From Onchocerca lupi (lineage: Eukaryota; Nematoda; Chromadorea; Rhabditida; Onchocercidae): a DNA stretch of 64,000 bases. Each line of letters opens with the position of its first letter. Position 1 is the stretch's first letter. Where the stretch lies: assembly GCA_028564675.1 (NCBI GenBank), contig JAOVVO010000046.1:1-64000 (forward strand). Reading direction: 5' to 3'. The notes beneath the pieces were generated by a model that had not been told where the DNA came from, made no database searches, and saw only the letters and a program-made list of their open reading frames with translations. This document shows, one piece after another, positions 12,123 through 24,194 of the stretch. A program made the translations under genes and the position numbers.

Positions 12123-12852
12123 ATATGTGCCTAAATGTGCCATGCTTACCTTATGAATTATTAAGTCCAATTAATAAATTAATTACTCATTAAGTTCAAT
12201 TAACAAATAAAAACTCTCTATATTCTTTTTTAAAGTTCCTGAAAATTGTGTCAAATCATTACCACTATGAGATAAAAATAACACTGAAATGTTACATTTT
12301 TTATTTTATGACTTCTGATTCGCTCATTCGACTATTTATCTTGAATTTATGATTACTCATTTTACTTCCAATATGATATTAATGACTTTTCTGGTAACTA
12401 AAGTGGACATATATTCTAAAAAATTCGCAGTGATTTAATCACAGAGTTCAAATGCGGTGAAACATATTTTGAAGGCCCCAGATCACCTGGCTGGCAAAAT
12501 AGATTTTTATTACATCTGATTACGGCTTAGCTAGATAAATAAATAAATAAGCAATAAGTTTTTTTTTTTTATGTCAATTGCTAAACAACCTAACCAATGG
12601 TTTTTGATTAGATGAAACATTTTATTCAGCTATATTGTAAGATCCACATAAGATTACGTCAAAATGCATAAGTAATAGGTTAAAAAAGGACTACCTGAAG
12701 AATTATGATGCTAAATGACCAGACATTCCTGCTCAATTAACCGATATATCATATAATTACAGTAAATTCTGTGGTATTTATGCTATGAGACAATTAAATT
12801 AATTACTTCAAAGTAAGATGAAAGCAGAAAATAGCTTCAAAAGTTGAATTCC
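12123..12852. other. Intergenic DNA downstream of the GT31 gene
   Basis: About 730 AT-rich bases between the inverted repeat and the 3' end of the minus-strand glycosyltransferase. It should contain that gene's 3' UTR. No coding exon seen. Confidence 0.45.
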
Positions 12853-15070
12853 TCAAACTTCTTCATATTTATTATTGTATCCATAATAATTTTTCAGCCA
12901 TTTCCATAGCTGAATGTGTTCCCATGGAGTATAAATCAATGCAAACAATACATCTGGTGCTTTGATAAGTTGTTCTAATTGATTCCATTTGAAAAGGATT
13001 TTTTTACTCCATTCCTCGTAACGCGCTTGTACCCGCATTCCAAGATGTCCTGTGACGTGAACATCTTCTATCTAAAATTTATTGTTTTCACAAGAATTTA
13101 TTCCAGCTCTTGCATTTTTGGGAAAAGCTAAAGAGATGAGATATGTTCAAAACAATTTGATACGAAAAATTATTTCATCAATTACTAGCAAGATATTCTA
13201 TTCTTCAAAGCGTCACAAAGCAAACCCAGAATAATGTGCAGAAGCGAGCCTGCTCGAACAATAGTCCGGCAAGATCACCCGTTAATAGATAAAAAGATCC
13301 ACTACAGTACCGCGGAAAATATTTTCTGGGATATTCCTTGTACGATATAGGCCTAAATGAATGCAAGTCTAAATTGGCATGATTAAGAAATATAGATAGA
13401 AATAAAAATGGACAAGAAGATAAGAAATCTGTCAGGAATAGTATCATCTGAAAACAATATAATGATATTCGCATCGATCAATAGCTAAACAGAAAACGTT
13501 CAGGTGACAATTATTTTCGCTCCATTTTGTACTAACCATTTACTATCATACCTGTTCACTTTAGCTCGGTATATTATAGAGCAGGAAAATGATTTTGATA
13601 CGAAGGAGTGGCTGGCATTAGTTTGTGTCCGATTTTGAAGTATCTCCACAAGTTTGAAATAGTTGAAAGTAATGTCGGCATCAATTTTTAGAATATACGT
13701 AACATTTGGACAAAAATCATTAAGAAACTGAAGCCACATTAATGTCTGTAAAGAGGAAATTGCTCAAAATTGCGGATAAGAACTGCAAAAGAAAGCCCTA
13801 AGTTTGGGTTCCGAATCCATCTTTCCATGATTGATTTCCTCGAAAGGTTACACCGGCATAAACTCGAATCAATCAATAATTCATGCAAAATTTTGTTTCA
13901 ATAACATTTCATATAATTTCTATAGAAAGTGTAGAAATACAAAACTTAAGAGTAAGATTCTTGTAAGTATCCAAAAAATCTTGCTGTATAATATCGCCAT
14001 ATTTTTGCTGTTCTTTCTGAATCAAAGTCATCATATCGAGATCACCGGTACGACCGAGTGGAAATAATACTGCTGTTTTGAACTGAACCAACAAATTTTT
14101 TCAAATGAATCATTACTGAGAAAGATATTCACATCATCAAAGTTTAATTAATTAATCAATTTTTTCCAAGAATGATCTTATTTGTCTGCATGAATTTCAA
14201 CAGTTAAATGTATTTCACTTTATTATATATTATTCCTGTATATAATTCTCAAGATATTTCATGTATTACTTCCAATATATTATATTATCTATTATTCGTA
14301 TATATTATTTATTTCTTTTTTGATACGTCATATCACGACTTTCACGTATGAATGAAACATATCTCGCTCAATAACCATACAGATCTTTGGTGACTTGAGT
14401 TGATTGCAACATCAACTAACATTTTTGTATAGCTTAACATCGCCCCATGTTTTCCGAATTAAGTTTCGATGTTCGCGTTGTTCCGTCGCTGTGATCGCAA
14501 CAATAAGAAGCAGTAAATCAGGATATTTCTGCGAGCAAAAGTTACGGTCAACTATTTCCCATTTATGAGCATATCGTTTATAGAGTTCCTATAAAGGTAG
14601 GATTGTTATGATTTCTTAAACGATCGGTTTGCTTGACGCTGAATGAATAATGTTAAGGTAAGTTTAGCGAGTCCTAAGACCTGACATTAATTAAAGCATA
14701 TTATTGGCTTGTGTCTTCAAGGAAATCTTTTTTTTTTTTTTTTTTTTTTGTTCAAGAAAGGAAAATATATCACCACATTATCGGAACATCTGAAGGTACT
14801 CATTGCTTCAGTACTTGTCCTCAATTTAGCATTCTTGCTTGTCACAGAAGACGAATTCAGTGAAAATAAGACGATTCTGAATTCAGTTTTCAGGCTATTT
14901 TTCGAATTGTTAGCTTTATATTTCCACTTTGACTTTCGATGAATTAGTGAAGTTTTTGCTGGCACAAGTTTATATGTCACAAAGTTAATTGTCAACAGAG
15001 CCGCGATGGATATTAAGAGTGAAAATACCGTAAACTTCATACTGTATATGAGAAATGGGTTCATTTTCAT
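12853..15070 (-). CDS. GT31 beta-1,3-galactosyltransferase-like glycosyltransferase
   Basis: Predicted type II Golgi membrane enzyme of glycosyltransferase family 31, transferring galactose or a related sugar in beta-1,3 linkage. Exons on the minus strand: 15070 to about 14774, 14588-14421, 14082-13945, 13745-13552, 13352-13226 and 13071-12853, about 380 residues. A signal anchor (FTVFSLLISIAALLTINF) lies near residues 13-30. Family motifs follow in order: HRNLIRKTWG (~139-148), YGDIIQQDFLDTYKNLTLK (~183-201), KIDADITFNYFKL (DxD-type site at ~223-225), YFPRYCSGSFYL, and EDVHVTG (~310-316). The first exon's donor is uncertain (14777 or 14774). The exon 3 donor is defective: the frame needs a break after AAG at 13945, but the only GT there is one base too early. 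Substrate cannot be told from sequence. Confidence 0.85.
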
Positions 15071-16366
15071 CGGATCAGAATTGGCAGTTTCGATTTACGG
15101 GTGTGTGTGCAGACGTGCACGCATGTGCATGTTTACGCGTGAAACGTTCTTGCGCGACCGATGGACAACGATAATTGAAGGATAAATTAGAGCGATTTGT
15201 TGTTACTGAAAAAGCAGAAAAAGCGACAGTAACGGCATTTTGTGGATTTCATTGAGAGACATAGTTACAGATTGACGCATAAAAGACAAACTACCATTCA
15301 GGCTCTTTCCGTCCATAGCAAGCAACCTTTCCGGTGTATAGCGAAGGGATGAGTTTTAGTTTTGCCATCAAGAATATTCAAATTAGGATTAATTAGGTTG
15401 ATTAATTTCATTCAAATGATAAACAACTCTTGCAGTATGCATTGCTCATTAAGATTGAAATTTCTGCATAAATAATGTTTTATTTTGGGAGTAAATTCAA
15501 AGCATTCGTTTGAACTTTTATAGCTTTAATTTCAAAATTTATCTCTTCAGCAACATTCGTAACATATGTTAACTAATACATCGAATATGAAATGCTCTTT
15601 ATGTAGAATGAAAAATTTTCGCAATAAAAGTTTTTTAATTTTTTACTCTTCAGTTTACATTTATTATTTTTCATATTTCAGCTTAGATACAAAAGTGGAA
15701 TAAATTAGGCGTACAAAGTTTGAAGTTGAAGTTTGAAGTATATTAGTGTTCGAGGTTAGATCTTACGATTTGATCTTTTGAATTATCAAATCATATTGGA
15801 TTGATTGATTTCAATTGGCTTATTATTCTGTTGAAAATAGGCTGTAACTGTTATGTTTTGAAGAATTGAACATTCTGTTTTGCACACTGATGCCGTTGGA
15901 TACGTCAGCAGTTTGCATCATTCATTTTCATTTCACGTTGTTGAATTGTTTTATTCATTCTGCTTTCGAAAGCGTTTTTCGAAATTAGTGCTGCGTCGCG
16001 TACGTGGTGTTCTTCAGAATTGATTCAAGCGTAGACCTACGTTAGATCATTTTCAAAGAACCTATGTAATGTCAATAGCAATCCCTTCTCAGTGTTTCTG
16101 CTCCATCTTCCTTGGCACTTCTGCTTATCTGATTGCTCCGTTTATTGGAATGTGTGATATCAGACGAACAGATTAAACGAAGAATAACAAGTCTTTCTTT
16201 GTGTATAATGAAGAATTTTCCAATTAATGCATCACAGACCACCGTCACTGTTGTCAAAAACGAAGTATTCTACGACCTTTCATCGATTCTTTCTTTTGAT
16301 TACTTTTTGTTTTCTATTCAGAAGTGATAGATAAATGAATGGCCGTAGTAAGGATACTCTCTTGAA

Positions 16367-16440
16367 GTGTAACCTCTATCACATTCATCGAACGACGTGC
16401 ATTTTAAAGTGTGACCTCTGTCACATCCGTCGAACGATCG
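16367..16440. repeat. Diverged tandem duplication, 42-base period
   Basis: Two copies, about 16367-16397 and 16409-16440, share gtgt.acctct.tcacat.c.tcgaacga. They lie in the presumed divergent promoter region. The inner palindromic feel of TCGAACGA/TCGA suggests a protein-binding site is possible, but this is only a guess. Confidence 0.75.
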
Positions 16441-17024
16441 CAGTTCTCCATTATTTCTAATCTTCAGATTAGTCTGTATTAACCTTTCATCAATTAGACG
16501 GAAATTGATTAATCATTCATAGATTGTTGCCAGAGCAGAGTAAAGAGGGACTTTTAAATGGAGGCACTTGATCGACTACTGGAATGACTCATTTAACGAT
16601 TCATCTCTTTAAACTGAAAACAGTTTAGCATTTTGCTTTTCGAAGTACTCTAATCATTGTGAATACCTATCTTGTTTGAATTGTGATAAGATTTCATACT
16701 GGTTAATTCATTAACTTCTCTTCTCCTGACTTCATCTCAAAGTTGGCTTGAAACTGCATAACATGGATTTTTTAAATCATTGCTTTTGATAATAAGTTAT
16801 GGATGGGTCGAGACTTTCAATCTAAGTTTTTTTATTTGCACATCGCTCCATCATTTAGTTTCATCTCGATTGAACTAAATCCGGACGAAAAAGAGTTTTG
16901 CTTGATATGATTTTCTTCTTTGTTTCTTTCCTAGCCCAAGAGTCTTGCTGGTCTAGACATTTCATTTATCGATCGCAACATTTGTCATTTTTGAAGTAAA
17001 TTCAATTTTGAGAGATTATAAATT

Positions 17025-17078
17025 ATTACTTGCAAGTTAGCAAAGTAAAAAATTACTTGTTAGTTAGCAAAGTAAAAA
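17025..17078. repeat. 27-bp tandem duplication
   Basis: Copies at 17025-17051 and 17052-17078 match except for two or three bases (attacttg, then ca or tt, then agttagcaaagtaaaaa). It lies about 330 bases before the candidate presequence exon of the SARDH-like gene. Confidence 0.85.
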
Positions 17079-17404
17079 ATCCAGGAGATGATCTAAGGAA
17101 TTTATTTTTTTGGTTAGCGTAATCAAGTGATACGTAGATTGTAAGATACTGTAAATTTGATTAATAATAAGAGATGTTAATATGATGACGATGCTGCAGA
17201 ATGAATAGCAATTTAATGGAATGCTTTCTCAATAACAATTTCTCTTTTTGATTAGACCGTGATATACGTAACGTTATTATCCAAAATATCAATACTTTTC
17301 AAAAGTTCATTTTAAATTTACTTGTTGCTTAAATGTAATTTCTGTTCGTCAAGGAAGGACCGTAGCTTGCTAAAGCGAGATAAAACAATTTTGTGGGAAA
17401 TGAT

Positions 17405-17493
17405 ATGGCGACATGCCGATTAAATTATTCGATGAATTTCATCTCTAGAGGTTGCAAACAAAAACACAATCACTTTCATATTCGGAAGAAAAG
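17405..17493 (+). CDS. Candidate first exon (mitochondrial presequence) of the SARDH-like gene
   Basis: From ATG 17405 an open frame encodes about 29 residues rich in Arg, Lys, His and Asn and free of Asp and Glu (MATCRLNYSMNFISRG...), ending at a GT in phase 2. The acceptor before the main gene (AG at 17798-17799) is also open in the correct frame, so joining gives ...KKSSKTHMADVVV. This would supply a mitochondrial targeting peptide, which sarcosine dehydrogenases normally have and the shorter model lacks. The donor (GTTCAT) is weak but similar ones are used elsewhere in this window. Inference only; the gene could instead start at 17813 after trans-splicing. Confidence 0.4.
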
Positions 17494-17812
17494 GTTCATT
17501 ATTCATCATTCCTTTCAAATTTAAATTGCAACTTTTAAATATCGCTTAACAGAATATTGGTTCTAACTTTAAGCTTTGGTCATCATTTTATTTATTTCTT
17601 TTAATGTTATTCTACAAATTACTTAGGCTCTTTCTATTTGTCATGTATTCGTATTAAGGAGTGTAGAACCAACGAATGATTCTCATTCTGTAATTGTATT
17701 GCTTAGTCTAAAATATGCAATAAGTATTCGTTTCATTCATGAAAATAATAATATTTTTATATTGTGACAAGTGAAAATCTCCACATGACGAAATTTCAGT
17801 AGCAAAACACAT

Positions 17813-20800
17813 ATGGCAGATGTGGTCGTTGGTGGTGGTGGAATTGTTGGTACTTCGATTGCATATCATTTGGCAAAACGTGGCAAGTTTGTAGTCTTGC
17901 TTGAACGCGACTGGTAAGATTCGTACTGTTTCAAAGCAACGATTTTTTTTATCATTCAGTTGCTGTGAAGATAGGCTTCGCTATATTAAGTCATGATTTG
18001 AAAACATATAATACCTTAAGTGTTGGTCTAAGTGGTGCAACAAGTCTAAGTGCTGGTTTAGTAACAGCTCCATTGCACTGGCAAGATCCGGCGAAACAAT
18101 TTATGGCTAAACATTCATTGGATTTATATGCCGATTTATATCAGACTTCCGATTTCAGTTAGTATGGACTTCTCTGTTGCAGCTGATTCTGTTAAAATTT
18201 TGTCGTAAAATTTCACTTTTTCAAGATTTCTATTTCATAAAAATATTTTGATAATACTTATCATGTTAACGAAAATGTGCAGGATACAATCGCTGTGGAC
18301 GGCTGTACTTAACAAATACACGAGAAGGTGAAATAAGTTTAAGACGAATGTTTTCGCGTTCAACTATTTACGGCGAACAAGCACAGTTGTATGACAGTCC
18401 AGAAGAGATGCAGCGCTGGTTCCCAAAATCAGTTAGTACAGATGGCATCGGGGTTAGTTTGACAAAAATTTCTTTCGACAGAGTTACTATTCGAGCAATT
18501 TGAATTTTTTTTTTTGTGTGTTTTAGTTAGCGTTGTTCTCGCCAAATGATGTTGCTTTAGATCCTGTTGGTCTCTGTCAAGCATTAGGAAGACGTGGTAG
18601 AGATTATGGTAAGTTTCCGCATAAATTAATTGTTAAGCATGCTCGATTGATACTTTAATATATGCTAATTTGCTAATTCGATACCAAATTCAAACTAATT
18701 TTTTCAGGAGTGCAGATATTTGAACAATGCTTTATTGAAGAAATAATTGTTGACAAAGAACAAAAAGTAGTAGGAGTGCGTACAAATCAAGGACAATTTG
18801 AAACCGATTGCTATGTTGATGCTACTGGAATTGCGAGTTTCTTTTGAAATCATCTGAAGTCATTTATTGGAACTATTTCTATTAATAATTGTCTTGAAAG
18901 ATAGCCAGTTTAATTTTAGTTTTGTCACTTATTGTAGTGGTGTGGTACTTCTCGAGTTGATAAATTACCAGCTTGCCATGTAGTTATCGCTGCACATCCT
19001 GCTACTTATACATATCTGTCAACAAAAGGACTGCGCGAAAAAGATATCAAAAACAATACGCCAAGTAAGATGCTTAATTTATATTGAATCTACATCCTTT
19101 TAATAAAGTTATTTTTAGGTCTAGCGTTAATTTGAAACATTTGAATTCATTTTTATCTGAACCAAAAAATTTGTATATTTCATATTTAGTTTTTACTCAT
19201 GTGGATGAGAAAACTTATCTCTTTATGGATGAGTCACGGACGCTTTGTGCTGGTTTTACTCAAGATGAATTCCGTTCGCTGAGTCGTCCAAGAATTCTGG
19301 GACAATGGACTGTGCCATCACCAGATTGGGATAGATTTTGTAAGTCTCGAAAATGGAAGTTCAGATATTCTTCAAAAATATTATGATGATGTTTGATTTT
19401 TTTGGTTAGAGATAAAACATGTCGTAAACTCCATAGATCCAGCACTGAATCATTTATTGCATCGTTGCAACATTCTTGGTAAAACGGAGTGTGGTGAATT
19501 GATATGTAGCGGTGAATCATATACTGTTGATAAAAATCCAGTGATTGGTGAAACAGCTCAGGTTTGCTTGTCTTTGGAATATGAAATTTTGAAAAATCAT
19601 TTTTGAATTCTTAAAGTAAAAAGTAAAGGACATGTGCGAAAAGTATTCCTCTCAAAAAAATTTTGGAAATCCTAAATTTATCTGTCATTCAGATCCAGGG
19701 GTATTATGTCGCGACAGGTTTCAGTGGACAAGGATTGGCGCTTGCGGGTGGTGCTGGAAATTTGGTAGCTGGGTTGGTTTGTGGTGAGATGCTGCCAGTT
19801 GACATTACACGTCATGAAGTAACGCGATTTATTGATTTACATGCCAGTCCACAATATCTAATTGAGCGAGTTCCTGAAGTAGCAGGTACCATGTAATATT
19901 CGGCTTTACCTTGAAAGAATTTAAAATATTCTTTAATGAAACTATTTCAGCTAAATTATTTACAAATTCGTACGAATATCATCAATATCAGACGGCTCGG
20001 AATTTGCGTACCTCTCCTATTTATCATCAATTGAAAAAGGCTGGAGCTGTATTTGGCGAGGTAATGGGATACGAAAAGCCGTTGTGGTATGCAGAGGAAA
20101 ACGCAAAAGGTTGCTTTGAAGAAATATTTTTGTAAATAATCTATATTTTGGACAAATTTAGTCACTGCAAGGATTATGAATATGTGATGTTGACGTCCAG
20201 GCATATTATTTTTCTTTCCAAGCAATATAGAATAGTTTGTAATATGAATCTTCCAAGTGAATAAGACCAAAAGTTTCTTACATTTAAAATAATTTGTTTA
20301 AATGAATTAGATTTTCAGATACTTCACTAAGTTTTTACAGTGGACAGTTTTCGCTGATTGGTAAACCAGAGTGGTTTGAACTTGTGGCTCGTGAATACGA
20401 TGCATGTAGAGAGCGTGTTGGAGTAATTGATCTATCCAGTTTTGCCAAATTTAACATTGAAGTATGTTATATGGGCAGCTCATCTTCTTATTTTCAGATC
20501 TAAAATGATAAGATTTGAAGTGAATAGGTTGAATTTCTAGCTGACTTATCTTGCAGTATCTATTATTTTCTTATATTTCCTCAAATCAAATGTTGAGTGG
20601 TAATTTTTAGTTGCAATTTAATCTGTTTATTGCTGTTTTCGTTTTAGGGTTCTAATGCGGTGGAGTTTCTGCAATATCTGTGCTCAGGAAATGTTGATGT
20701 ACCAGTAGGTTCTGTAGTTTACACTGGTATGCAAAACGAACAAGGCGGTTTTGTCTCCGATTGTGCAATATGCAGATTGGGCGAAGATCAGTGCGTTTTT

Positions 20801-22823
20801 CAGAATTATGAAAAAGCAATTTTCTCGTATTTGATTTGATTTCCTAACGATTCACATCAGAATATTTTGCAGATTCTTCGCTATTGCACCTCCCGTGCAG
20901 CAATTGCGATTCTATTTGTGGTTGAGAAAGTGGTTGAAAAAGTTGGGACATAAAGTTTATATTGGAGTCAGAATTTCTTTGCATTCTATCTAGAAGTGTT
21001 TTTTAAATTTAAAATTCGGAACTTTGCAAAACTCAAAAAGCTAAAAAAAACTCGTTTTCTTTTTTTTTTTCTTTTTCTAATTCAGCTTTTCATTAAAATC
21101 CAAATCTATCCATGAACTGCAACTTTAAGTGCATTCTACCATTAAATTTTTGAGGATGTTACTGGACATTATACTGTATTGGATGTCGTTGGACCGAGCT
21201 CACGAGCTTTAATGGAAAAGCTCACAGGAGAATCGATGTTCAGATGTGACTTTCCTTCCTTTTCTATACGAGTATGTATTTATTTAAATAAACTTCAATG
21301 TAAGAGCCATGATGAAAAAAGGTTCTAAAAAAAAAAAACGGAAATGAGTAAAGAAGTCTGCTTCAGTTTTGTATTTATAATAGTTTTTTTTTTTTTGTTC
21401 ACCTTTTTTTGCCATTTTTTCACAGTTTTTAAATTTAGATGATGTCTTCCTTAGATGACAATCAACATTTGATTTTTTTTTCTGCTTGCAGGAAATCGCT
21501 ATTGGAATGGCTACTGGGATTCGAGCATTAACTTTAACGCATACTGGTGAACTGGAGTGGGTAATGTATATACCGAATGAGGTGATGATTATTTTTTAGG
21601 ATCCTAAAGATAGCTTATCTTATGGTTGAATAAGAAAGAATATTGTTTCCAAGTTCAATTTCTACAGTTTTTCACTTTTATTTTCGTTTTGACGTAGGAA
21701 ACAATTCTTATCTCGCTACTGAACATGGAAAAGAAAATAATGAACTGCAAAATCTGGATGAACTGTAGCTAATTTGAACTCCAGTTTAAAGTCATAAATG
21801 AAATTCATTAGAACGGACTCAAAATTAGAAAAGATAGGTGTCTTTTATTCATAGTCATAATTTTTGAAAGCGAGCATTTTTCATAAAAGTTTTTTAAATA
21901 TGAATATTTTTCAGATAGTACAAAATGTTTATGAGCGTTTAATGGAACGTGGAAAGGAATATGGTATTATGCATGCAGGGTCTGTCGTAAGAAAAGTTTT
22001 AGTTCTCGATATTTTGTTATTTGTTTTTGCTCATTGATTCTGTTTTAGGTATTATGCTTTGAGGCAGTTGCGTATTGAAAAATTTTTTGTTTACTGGGGT
22101 CAAGATATTGCAACGAATGTAACACCGCTGGAGTGTGGACGTACATATCGTGTTGATTTTAATGTATGTTCGATCTATAATTTATATTCTGGGATGTTTT
22201 ACAATCCTGAAATTTTTCTTGAAAATGCTTAATCTACCAAATTTAACGTAGATTGTTATAATCAGTACAGCTATGTCTTTTAAAAAAAAAGTTTCTTCAG
22301 AATTGAATTATATTCCAGAAAAATTTTATTGGGAAAGATGCATTATTGGAGCAAAAAAAAAGGGGCATTCACAAGCGATTTGTTCAGTTACTGGTGGATA
22401 ATCACGATTTAGATCATGATCCTTGGCCACAGGGTGGTGAATTAATTTATAGATACGGTGAACCAGTCGGACGTACAACGTCAGCTGCTTATGGATATAC
22501 TCTTAATTGTCAGGTAATTTTTCTCGCTGTAGTCATTGATTATGTGAATTCGTCTGTATGATCAGTTTTTAAAGGGAGTTTTGGATCATTTATTTGTTTA
22601 AATTTATTTCATGAAGTCATATTTTTATTAGGTATGCATTGGTTATATCGAGAGTAAGCAAAAGCTGACGGTTGAATACATCAAAAATGGGAGTTATCAA
22701 TTAGATATAGCAGGCAAATTCTTTCCTGTACAAATAAATTTATTCTCGCCAAGTTTACCCATGATTTCTTCCGAATATCCGGATCATTATCGACCAACTC
22801 AAGATGGTGGTAATTTTTTGTGA
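17813..22823 (+). CDS. sardh: Sarcosine/dimethylglycine dehydrogenase-type FAD enzyme (one apparent frameshift)
   Basis: Predicted mitochondrial flavoenzyme that oxidatively demethylates sarcosine (or dimethylglycine), passing one-carbon units to folate. Nineteen exons: 17813-17913, 18021-18157, 18283-18452, 18527-18608, 18708-18832, 18938-19064, 19190-19339, 19412-19561, 19693-19885, 19951-20109, 20319-20461, 20648-20790, 20873-20966, 21155-21271, 21492-21581, 21915-21979, 22049-22163, 22319-22513 and 22632-22823, about 848 residues. The N-terminus is an FAD-binding Rossmann motif (VVVGGGGIVGTSIAYHLAKRG). The N-terminal oxidoreductase domain has YVATGFSGQGLALAGGAGN. NLRTSPIYHQLKKAGAVFGE is the SARDH-like linker, and GMQNEQGGFVSDC and RQLRIEKFFVYWGQD mark the folate-binding GcvT-like half. 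The exon 7/8 junction needs one A fewer at 19412-19418. Intron 5 starts with GC. DMGDH and PDPR are alternatives; SARDH fits best from remembered motifs. Confidence 0.85.
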
Positions 22824-24194
22824 AAATATACCTTTTATTCGCTTACTTTATTTGTATGCTCAATTATTTAAATCTTATATTAAAATTTATTTATAATTAT
22901 AAGAATCCCTTATACCCTTTAAAATGGAATATTTCATAGCTTTTTTTCGGTTTCTGGAACCATATTGTTAACACATAGTTGAAATCAAGAAGAACAAAAT
23001 GTGATGAAACAGAAAATATCTTTGTGAGGTTTTTTAATCATGCCTAATGTTTTATATACTGCAGAATGAGATAAATTAGAAAAGGTGCTACTTGATTTTC
23101 ATTTTAAGTCCCACATTTTTTAAGTTTTCATGTACCATTTCTACGTTGCAATTTTCTTCAAATTTCACTTTGCATCTTATAATATTTTCTGGTATAGGAA
23201 ATTTTCGAGAAATCTAAAGTTTTTTAATCGCGACTGGTTTATGTTCTTCCTAGTTTCAGTTTATGTTTGTTTTGGTTTTTATATTTCTTAGGACATAATA
23301 CTTTTAATAAAAAAATCTTGGTCAAAACTTGAAATATAATGTAGAAATTAAGATCATTTCATTTTGTAATCTGCGGATAATGAAGAGGAAAATAAGTGTA
23401 TAGTAATATGATGTAGAAAAGTATTATTTGAGGCGCTTTCATCAGAGCAAGTTTGTTTTTATTTGCTAATTTTATTTCAAGTCTATAATGCTATAATTTT
23501 TCTAGTGTCGTGATTGTACATTTTCTCAATTTTCTGTATATTTTTCCACTATGTTAATTTCCTAGAAAAATCTCTTTCGATACGCCATGTTGTAAACTGC
23601 AAAAGAACGGACTTCTTCTAGTCATCTAGTACATACTCGCTTTATTTTAAAATTTATTTTTATTTGGAAGAGGATCTAAATTGGCACAAAAATTATAAAA
23701 TAACTTTTTTCAGTATTTGACTGCTACTCATTTGCTCTTTCAGAAGCTTGTTACAAGTTTGCTCATGGAATTGACACTTAATAAACCCGATTCTACGGTT
23801 AAAAGTGTCATGTAATTGCCTCACATTAGTGCTTTTTTTGAACAAATTGTATCATTTATATAACTGAATAAAAAAACAGATTAATAAGTCACTAAGTTTA
23901 AATAGTGAAAGCAAAACATATCAAACACAATAACGCTTTTATTTGACTAAGATATACCATGAGCCTTTCCCTTAAACCTTTGCTATGTTTCATATAACAT
24001 TTAGAGGAACATTTTATGTTTTAGCATTTCTTTAATAAATGCACCATGCATAGTCTGCTATATGATAGTTTTCCATCGAGCACTTTGAAATCTTCCAAGG
24101 ACACAAATATATATGTTCTTTGTGATGGGACTTTTCAATAATTTATAGTGATAATGAATTGTCTACAAGAGCTGGTATTCATGGATTCGCGGAA
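22824..24194. other. Convergent intergenic region, no gene seen
   Basis: About 1.4 kb between the plus-strand SARDH-like gene and the minus-strand membrane protein, both ending here. It should hold both 3' UTRs. On the minus strand an AATAAA (plus-strand TTTATT, about 23937-23942) could serve the membrane protein gene, though it is some 250 bases from the stop. No coding exon supported. Confidence 0.45.

Larger units (their letters stand above)
15071..17404. other. Divergent intergenic region between GT31 and SARDH-like genes
   Basis: About 2.3 kb between head-to-head genes, so it should carry both promoters. No coding exon was supported. Two short tandem duplications lie inside (16367-16440 and 17025-17078). 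Confidence 0.5.

Noticed and set aside
14709..14942. Plus-strand frame overlapping the GT31 first exon
   Set aside because: It is the antisense shadow of the glycosyltransferase signal-anchor exon and runs through a poly-T tract.
17965..18020. Extension of SARDH-like exon 2 upstream to the TTCAG at 17959
   Set aside because: Joined to exon 1 in its phase this gives an immediate stop; the acceptor at 18020 keeps the frame.
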